A DNA stretch of 48,690 nucleotides from CAYYFX01 sp964571855. GTDB taxonomy: Bacteria; ARS69. The notes under the pieces were generated by a model that worked only from the letters and a program-made list of their open reading frames with translations, did not search any database and had not been told where the DNA came from. A program made the position numbers and the translations under genes. Positions 43,194 through 48,690 of this stretch are shown piece by piece (the stretch's first letter is position 1; each line of letters begins with the position of its first letter). The DNA lies in assembly GCA_964571855.1 (NCBI GenBank), contig CAZNDO010000027.1:1-48690 (forward strand), in the 5' to 3' direction.

Positions 43194-45158
43194 GTGTGCG
43201 GAATCGCGGGCGTCGCGCTGCGACGCGGACAGCGTCCCCCCGAGGGTCTCCTGCGGGCCATGGCGGCCCGTATCGTGCACCGCGGACCGGACGAGGAGGG
43301 CTTCCACGTCGGCGAGGGCGTGGGCCTCGCGTTCCGCCGACTGCGGATCGTGGACCTGCACACGGGATCCCAGCCGCAGGCGAACGAGGACGGGACCGTC
43401 CGGGTCGTGTTCAACGGGGAGATCTACAACCACCGGGAACTGCGCGCCGAGCTGGAGGCGCGCGGGCACGTCTTCCGGACGCGGTCCGACACCGAGGTCC
43501 TCGTGCACCTGTACGAGGAACGCGGCGAGGAGATGACGGCCTCGCTCGAGGGCATGTACGCGTTCGCCGTCTGGGACGAGCGATCGCGCAACCTGCTGCT
43601 CGCGCGGGACCCGCTGGGCATCAAGCCCCTCCTCCTCGCGGAGACGGCCGAGGGACTCGCGTTCGCCTCCGAGAGCGGCGCGCTCCTGCCGGTGCCGGGA
43701 GTGGACCACGGAGTCGACCCGATCGCGTTGCATCACTTCCTGTCGTGGGGATGCGTGCCGGCACCGCACACGCTGCGGCGCGGGATCCGCTCCCTGGAGC
43801 CGGGACACCTCGCGCTCTGGCGCGAGGGGCGGCTCACCACGCGGAGGTTCTGGCATCCCCTGGACCGGAGCGCGGACCCGCCGCGGTCGTACGCGCAGGC
43901 CCGCCGCCGGTTGCGCGCCCTGCTGGAGGACTCCGTCCGCCTGCAGCGCGCGGCGGACGTGCCGCTGGGGGCGTTCCTGTCGGGAGGCGTGGACTCCACC
44001 GCCCTCGTGGGGCTCCTCGCCGGTCAGTCCGGCGGCGACCCCGTGCACACGTTCTCCGTGGGCTTCGAGGACGCGCCGGTGTTCGACGAGACGGCGTTCG
44101 CGCGGGAAGCCGCGGCTTTCCACCGCACGCGGCACGACGAGACGCGGCTGTCCGCCGCCGACATCCGCGCGGCGATCCCCGCGGTGCTCGATCGCCTCGA
44201 CGAGCCGTTCGGCAGCTCCTCCATCCTGCCGGCGTACGTGGTGGCCCGCGAGACGCGACGCCAGATGACCGTGGCGCTGTCCGGCGACGGCGCGGACGAG
44301 CTGTTCGCGGGCTACGAGAAGTACCTCGGCGAGTCGTACCAGGCGGCGTGGCGGAGACTGCCGCCGCCGCTGCGCGCGATGGCGACCCGCATCGTGGACG
44401 CGCTGCCGGTCACGCGGGCCACGCGCGCCGGCGAGCTCGCGCGGAAGGCGCGGCGCTTCGTCGCCGGCGCGCGGGACGACGACGCCGCGCGGCACGAGGC
44501 ATGGATGCGCATCGCGTCGGTGCGCGACGTCGCGGGGCTGCTGGGCGCGGATCCCGCACGGCCCGGCGAGGATCCGGGCCTCGCGAGGATCCGTGCGCTG
44601 CACGCGGACTACGCGGCGCGCGGCGGGACGGACCCGCTGAACCGCGTGCTGTTCACCGACCTGTCGCTCGCGCTGCCCTCCGACATGCTCCGCAAGGTGG
44701 ACGCCGCGAGCATGCTGAACTCGCTCGAGGTCCGGGTGCCCTACCTGGACCGGCGGATCGTGGAGCTGTCCATGACCGTCCCGGGCTCCTGGAAGATGCG
44801 CGGGACGCGCCGCAAGCGCCTGCTCAAGGATGCGGTGTCCGACGTCCTCCCCGCGTCCGTGCGACGACGCGGGAAGGCCGGCTTCGAGGTGCCCGTGGGA
44901 GAGTGGCTCAAGGCCGACCTGCGGGAGATGTTCCGCGACGTCGTGCGATCGGCGGGGAGCCTCCCGCTGGATTCCGCGGTCGTGGAGCGGCTGGCGAACG
45001 AGCACGAGCAGGGACGCGCCGACCACGCCAAGATCCTGTGGGCCGTCTTCGCGTTGAAGTGGTGGGAGCGGCGCGCCGGGGCGCCGCCGGTCGTGCGCTC
45101 CTCCCGCATCATCCCGCCGGCGCGCTGGCGCGAGGTGGCCACCGAGGTGTCGGCGTGA
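43194..45158 (+). CDS. asnB: Glutamine-hydrolysing asparagine synthase
   Basis: The 654-residue class B enzyme starts GTG-TGC, giving the mature N-terminal Cys nucleophile of the class II glutaminase domain (MCGIAGV, RIVHRGPDEEGF, FNGEIYNHRELR). The C-terminal synthetase domain has the ATP-binding FLSGGVDSTALV and SGDGADELFAGYEKY. It makes Asn from Asp and Gln. In glycan clusters, related enzymes amidate uronic acids or peptide side chains, and the coupled GT4 gene (GTGA overlap) suggests such a role here. It is divergent from the fcl-like gene across 177 bases in which I see no good promoter boxes. Confidence 0.92.
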   Translation: MCGIAGVALRRGQRPPEGLLRAMAARIVHRGPDEEGFHVGEGVGLAFRRLRIVDLHTGSQPQANEDGTVRVVFNGEIYNHRELRAELEARGHVFRTRSDTEVLVHLYEERGEEMTASLEGMYAFAVWDERSRNLLLARDPLGIKPLLLAETAEGLAFASESGALLPVPGVDHGVDPIALHHFLSWGCVPAPHTLRRGIRSLEPGHLALWREGRLTTRRFWHPLDRSADPPRSYAQARRRLRALLEDSVRLQRAADVPLGAFLSGGVDSTALVGLLAGQSGGDPVHTFSVGFEDAPVFDETAFAREAAAFHRTRHDETRLSAADIRAAIPAVLDRLDEPFGSSSILPAYVVARETRRQMTVALSGDGADELFAGYEKYLGESYQAAWRRLPPPLRAMATRIVDALPVTRATRAGELARKARRFVAGARDDDAARHEAWMRIASVRDVAGLLGADPARPGEDPGLARIRALHADYAARGGTDPLNRVLFTDLSLALPSDMLRKVDAASMLNSLEVRVPYLDRRIVELSMTVPGSWKMRGTRRKRLLKDAVSDVLPASVRRRGKAGFEVPVGEWLKADLREMFRDVVRSAGSLPLDSAVVERLANEHEQGRADHAKILWAVFALKWWERRAGAPPVVRSSRIIPPARWREVATEVSA

Positions 45159-46366
45159 GCGCCCGCCCGGCCCGCGTCCTCCACGTGATCACGCGCCTCA
45201 TCCGCGGCGGCGCGGACGAGAACACCGCGATCACGGTGGAGCGCATGGACCCGGCGCGGTGGGACTCCTGGATCCTGGCCGGCCGGGGCTCGGAGACGTC
45301 CGGCTTCGCGCCGCGGATCCGCGAGCGCACCCGGGTGCTGCCCGAGCTGGTCCGGGACCCGGACCCGATGCGCGATCTCGTCGCCCTGGCGAAGCTCACC
45401 CGCCTGCTCGCGCGCGAACGCTGGGACCTCGTGCACACGCACACGGCGAAGGCCGGGTTCCTCGGGAGGATCGCCGCGCGCGCCGCGCGCGTGCCGCATG
45501 TCGTCCACACGCTGCACGGCGTGACGTTCCACGAGCACGTGCCGGCGCCGGTGCGCCGGTTCTACGTCCTCCTGGAACGGCTGGCGGCCCGCCGCTGCGA
45601 CGTGCTGGTGACCGTCGGCGAGGACGTGAAGCGGAAGTACCTGGCGGAGGGCATCGGCCGCCCGGAGCAGTACGTCACGATCGCGAGCGGCATGGACACG
45701 GCGCCGTTCCACGCGGCGCGGGCGCAGCCCGCGGCGAACCGCGATCCCGTGCGCGCCGAGCTCGGGCTGGGGCCGCAGGACGTGGCCGTGGGCATGGTCT
45801 CCCGGCTCGAACCGCGCAAGGGGTGGACCTACCTGCTGGATGCCGCATCGCGGCTGGCGGCGGACTTCCCGGCGATGCGGATCGTCGTCGTCGGCGAGGG
45901 GGCGCAGCGCGCCGGGCTGGAGGACGCGGTCCGCGGGCGCGGCCTCGCGGGACGCGTGGTGTTCGCAGGGTACCGGGAGGACGTGGCCCGCGTCGTCGCG
46001 GCCTTCGACGTGGCCGTCCTCACGTCGCTGTGGGAGGGGCTCCCGCGCGTGCTCGTCCAGTACGCGCTGATGGAGAAGCCGATCGTCACGTTCGACGTGG
46101 AGGGCGCCCGCGAGGTCGTGGAGGAGGGGCGCACCGGCTGGGTGGTGCCCTCGCGCGACGTGGACGCGCTCGTGGCCCGGCTGCGCCCCCTGCTCGGCGA
46201 TGCGGACCTGCGCGCCGCGTGCGGCCGCCGCGGCCGCGAGCGCGTGGGCTCGCGGTGGGACGCGGACCGGATGATCGCCCGCCTCGAGGAGCTGTACGAT
46301 GCGGTCCGGCGCGGCCGTCCGCTGCCGGGGCCGGCGACGACCGAGGCGGCGTCCCTGGCGCGCTGA
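45155..46366 (+). CDS. Family 4 glycosyltransferase
   Basis: The 403-residue GT-B enzyme begins VLHVITRLIRGGADENT, the usual N-terminal GG loop. DLVHTHTAKAGFLGRIAARAARV and VVHTLHG are typical of capsule and O-antigen GT4s. The C-terminal domain has VGMVSRLEPRKGWTYLLDA and the donor-site E-x7-E-like segment SLWEGLPRVLVQYALMEKP. GTG at 45155 overlaps the asnB stop. The donor and acceptor are unknown. Confidence 0.9.
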   Translation: MSARPARVLHVITRLIRGGADENTAITVERMDPARWDSWILAGRGSETSGFAPRIRERTRVLPELVRDPDPMRDLVALAKLTRLLARERWDLVHTHTAKAGFLGRIAARAARVPHVVHTLHGVTFHEHVPAPVRRFYVLLERLAARRCDVLVTVGEDVKRKYLAEGIGRPEQYVTIASGMDTAPFHAARAQPAANRDPVRAELGLGPQDVAVGMVSRLEPRKGWTYLLDAASRLAADFPAMRIVVVGEGAQRAGLEDAVRGRGLAGRVVFAGYREDVARVVAAFDVAVLTSLWEGLPRVLVQYALMEKPIVTFDVEGAREVVEEGRTGWVVPSRDVDALVARLRPLLGDADLRAACGRRGRERVGSRWDADRMIARLEELYDAVRRGRPLPGPATTEAASLAR

Positions 46367-46393
46367 GCCCCCCTCCCGGACGACCGGCTTTCG

Positions 46394-46430
46394 CCCCCCG
46401 CCCGGCCCCGTCCGCCCCCGCCCCCGACCC
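46394..46430 (-). other. Run of G tracts (possible G-quadruplex) between GT4 and M3 peptidase
   Basis: The minus strand has six runs of three to six G separated by loops of one to five bases, in the 187-base spacer between the GT4 and the peptidase. No clear promoter or terminator is otherwise visible in this spacer. Confidence 0.4.
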
Positions 46431-46553
46431 GCCGGAACCGCCCCACCCGTGCCGGGTTGCCGGAATGGCGAATCGTCTGGCAGACTGCCTTGTTCTCCGT
46501 TCCATCCCCCCGCCTGAACCGCGGCTCGCGCCGCGCCCGTCCGGAGGAAGATC

Positions 46554-48635
46554 GTGAAGCCCATGCTGCCCGTCGCCCGTCTCGCCGTCGCGCTCGCGCT
46601 CGTCGGCCTGCCCGGGACGCTCCTGGCCGCGTCCCCCACCGCACCCCTGATCGAGTACGACACCGTGACCGCGGAGATGGTGGAGGCGGAGTGCGCGGCC
46701 GCGATGGCGAAGAGCGACGAGGTCCTCGCCGCCATGGTCGCCGTGCCCAAGGGGAAGCGCACGTTCGAGAACACGATGCGCCCGCTCGACGACGTGTCGG
46801 GCCTGATGAGCGCCGCCTTCGGCAAGTACGCCTTCATGGCGTACGTGTCCAACGACGCCGCGCTGCGCGACGTCGCGCGCGCGCAGGAGGAGGCGCTGTC
46901 GAAGTACCAGGTGAACCTGGGCTTCCGGGAGGACGTGTACGACGCCGTGAAGTCGTACGCCGAGAGCGCGGAGGCCAAGGCGCTCACGGGCGAGCGGAAG
47001 CGCCTGATCGACTTCACGCTCCGCGACTACCGGCGCAACGGCTTCGGCAAGTCCAAGGAAGTGCGCGAGAAGGTGAAGGACCTGCAGAGCCGCCTGGTGG
47101 AGCTCAGCACGAAGTTCGAGAAGACGCTGGCGGACTACGAGGACGGGATCGAGGTCCCGCCGGATCGCGCCGGCGGCCTCCCGGAGCAGTACCTCGCGGG
47201 GCTGGAGAAGCGCGAGAACGGCAACTACTGGGTCAGCCTGGACTACCCGGAGATGTTCCCGTTCCTGGACTTCGCGGACGACGCCGCGCTGCGCAAGGAG
47301 CTGACGGAGAAGGCGTGGAACGCCGCCTATCCCGACAACGTGGAGACGCTGGAGGAGGCCATCGCGGTCCGGGACCGCATCGCGAAGCTCCTGGGCTACG
47401 CCTCCTGGTCGGCGTACCGGCTGGAGACGCGGATGGCGAAGGACCCGCAGACCTCGCAGGAGTTCCTGCAGGAGCTGCGCACGCGGATCCGTCCGAAGTT
47501 CGAGCAGGACCTCGCGCGGATGCGCACGACCGTGGCGAAGAACGACCCGGACGGCGTGGACTACTGGGACTGGCGCTACTACAACAACAAGCAGATGCTG
47601 ACCGAGTTCGCGGTCGACCAGTCGGAGGTGTCGAAGTACTTCCCGCTGGAGCGCGTGCTGGACGGCATGTTCGACATCACGCAGTCCATGTTCGGGCTGA
47701 AGTACGTGGAGGTGGAGAACCCGCGCGTCTGGGATCCGGACGTGCAGCTCTTCGAGATCCACGACGCGGCCACCGGCGAGCTCCTCGCCCACTTCTACAC
47801 GGACCTGTTCCCGCGCGAGGGCAAGTTCGGGCACGCCGCGGCGTTCCCGCTCCGGGACGGGGGCAACATGCCGGACGGCACGCGCCGGACGCCGGTCTCC
47901 GCGATCGTGGCGAACATGACGAAGCCGACGCCGGACACCCCGTCGCTGCTCACGCACGACGAGGTGGAGACCCTGTTCCACGAGTTCGGCCACATCCTGC
48001 ACCAGACGCTGACGCGCGCGGAGATGCGGCGCTTCGCGGGCACGGCCACGGAGCAGGACTTCGTGGAGGCCCCGTCGCAGAACCTGGAGCACTGGATCTG
48101 GGAGCCCGAGGTCCTGGACCGGTTCGCGGCCCACTACCAGACCGGCGAGAAGATCCCGCGTGACATGCTGTCCGGCCTGGTGGCGGCGAAGCAGCTGAAC
48201 TCCGGCATCCGCTACCTGCGGCAGGTGTTCTACGCGTCGCTGGACCTCGCGTACCATGCGCCGGGCGAGAAGAAGGACACCACGAAGCTGCTCACCGAGA
48301 TCCACCCGATCTGCGGTTTCCCGAACATCCCGGGCACGCACTTCCAGGCGGGCTTCGGCCACCTGTTCGGCTATGACGCCTCGTACTACGGCTACCTGTG
48401 GTCGAAGGTGTACGGCGACGACATGTACACCGCGTTCGAGCAGGGCGGCATCCTGAACCCCGAGGTGGGCATGCGCTACCGCAAGGAGATCTACGAGCGG
48501 GGCGGCACGCGGGACGGGATGGATCTCGTGAAGGCGTTCCTGGGACGGGAGCCGAACAACGAGGCGTTCCTGCGCGATCTCGGGTTGACGGCGGGGGCGG
48601 GCAGCGGCGGGGCGGCGGGGGGCGCGGCGCGGTAG
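46554..48635 (+). CDS. Exported M3 family zinc oligopeptidase
   Basis: The 693-residue protein has a signal peptide (about residues 1-24, ending GTLLAA), so unlike E. coli OpdA or Dcp-type cytosolic members it should act in the periplasm or outside. The zinc site is HEFGHILH at residues 476-483, with the third ligand Glu in FVEAPSQNLEHW about 25 residues later. The substrate-binding segment is HFQAGFGHLFGYDASYYGYLWSKVY, given in part. The length is normal for the thimet oligopeptidase/OpdA group, which cleaves short peptides. GTG at 46554 is preceded by GGAGG. The end is a Gly/Ala-rich tail. Confidence 0.93.
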   Translation: MKPMLPVARLAVALALVGLPGTLLAASPTAPLIEYDTVTAEMVEAECAAAMAKSDEVLAAMVAVPKGKRTFENTMRPLDDVSGLMSAAFGKYAFMAYVSNDAALRDVARAQEEALSKYQVNLGFREDVYDAVKSYAESAEAKALTGERKRLIDFTLRDYRRNGFGKSKEVREKVKDLQSRLVELSTKFEKTLADYEDGIEVPPDRAGGLPEQYLAGLEKRENGNYWVSLDYPEMFPFLDFADDAALRKELTEKAWNAAYPDNVETLEEAIAVRDRIAKLLGYASWSAYRLETRMAKDPQTSQEFLQELRTRIRPKFEQDLARMRTTVAKNDPDGVDYWDWRYYNNKQMLTEFAVDQSEVSKYFPLERVLDGMFDITQSMFGLKYVEVENPRVWDPDVQLFEIHDAATGELLAHFYTDLFPREGKFGHAAAFPLRDGGNMPDGTRRTPVSAIVANMTKPTPDTPSLLTHDEVETLFHEFGHILHQTLTRAEMRRFAGTATEQDFVEAPSQNLEHWIWEPEVLDRFAAHYQTGEKIPRDMLSGLVAAKQLNSGIRYLRQVFYASLDLAYHAPGEKKDTTKLLTEIHPICGFPNIPGTHFQAGFGHLFGYDASYYGYLWSKVYGDDMYTAFEQGGILNPEVGMRYRKEIYERGGTRDGMDLVKAFLGREPNNEAFLRDLGLTAGAGSGGAAGGAAR

Positions 48636-48690
48636 GGCGACAGCGGGGCGGGACGACAGCGGGCAGCGTCGCCGGGGAAGGCCGCGGCGA

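Noticed and set aside
48636..48690. Feature in the last 55 bases
   Set aside because: GC-rich with small direct repeats only; nothing supportable.

Overview
The window is very GC-rich DNA from a Gram-negative bacterium, with start codons often GTG or TTG. It has lipoprotein lipoboxes, beta-barrel-like proteins and secreted proteins ending in FlgD/type IX-like C-terminal domains (PNP, then YDxxGRxV, then GxYxxRL). Together with tetratricopeptide (TPR)-bearing phosphatase/sulfatase-fold lipoproteins and glycan genes, this suggests the FCB side of the tree, Eisenbacteria-like or a relative. That placement is inference. I see no rRNA, tRNA or CRISPR array.

Layout. 1-1841 (+): a Na+-coupled NSS transporter with its tiny MetS-like partner. 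1848-10062 (-): a RodZ-like protein, a DUF4139 protein, valS, a GT-C-like membrane protein with TPRs and a DPM1-like glycosyltransferase. 10203-17723 (-): an envelope thiol-redox cluster made of a GT9 enzyme, a TlpA thioredoxin, a beta-barrel-like protein, a PEGA/CxxC lipoprotein, a small FlgD-domain protein, and a secreted thioredoxin-fold protein whose first active-site Cys codon is an in-frame TGA. 17856-26637: two paralogous Cys-rich zinc metalloproteases flanking a diguanylate cyclase and an alkaline-phosphatase-superfamily/TPR lipoprotein. 26653-29666 (-): a beta-helix protein and a GT-C/TPR protein. 29812-30869 (+): a Cys-rich secreted protein with promoter, 226-base structured leader and strong terminator. 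30868-36307 (+): three translationally coupled phosphatase-superfamily/TPR lipoproteins. 36467-38209 (+): a lytic transglycosylase with three LysM domains. 38210-39418: a complete insertion sequence. 39424-46366: two divergent glycan-assembly units (lipid-P sugar-1-P transferase, GT4, GDP-fucose synthase; asparagine synthase, GT4). 46554-48635 (+): an exported M3 peptidase.

Most interesting: the 10203-12236 gene looks like a selenoprotein. A signal peptide and ribosome binding site lie upstream of the TGA, the TGA falls exactly where the CPNC Cys sits in a related protein two genes upstream, and a two-part hairpin with a GU-containing apical loop follows directly, as in bacterial SECIS elements. 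I read UxxC in an Omp28-like exported thioredoxin fold. The other strong candidates are the structured leader before the Cys-rich protein, the metalloprotease pair, and four phosphatase-superfamily lipoproteins with Thr where sulfatases carry formylglycine.
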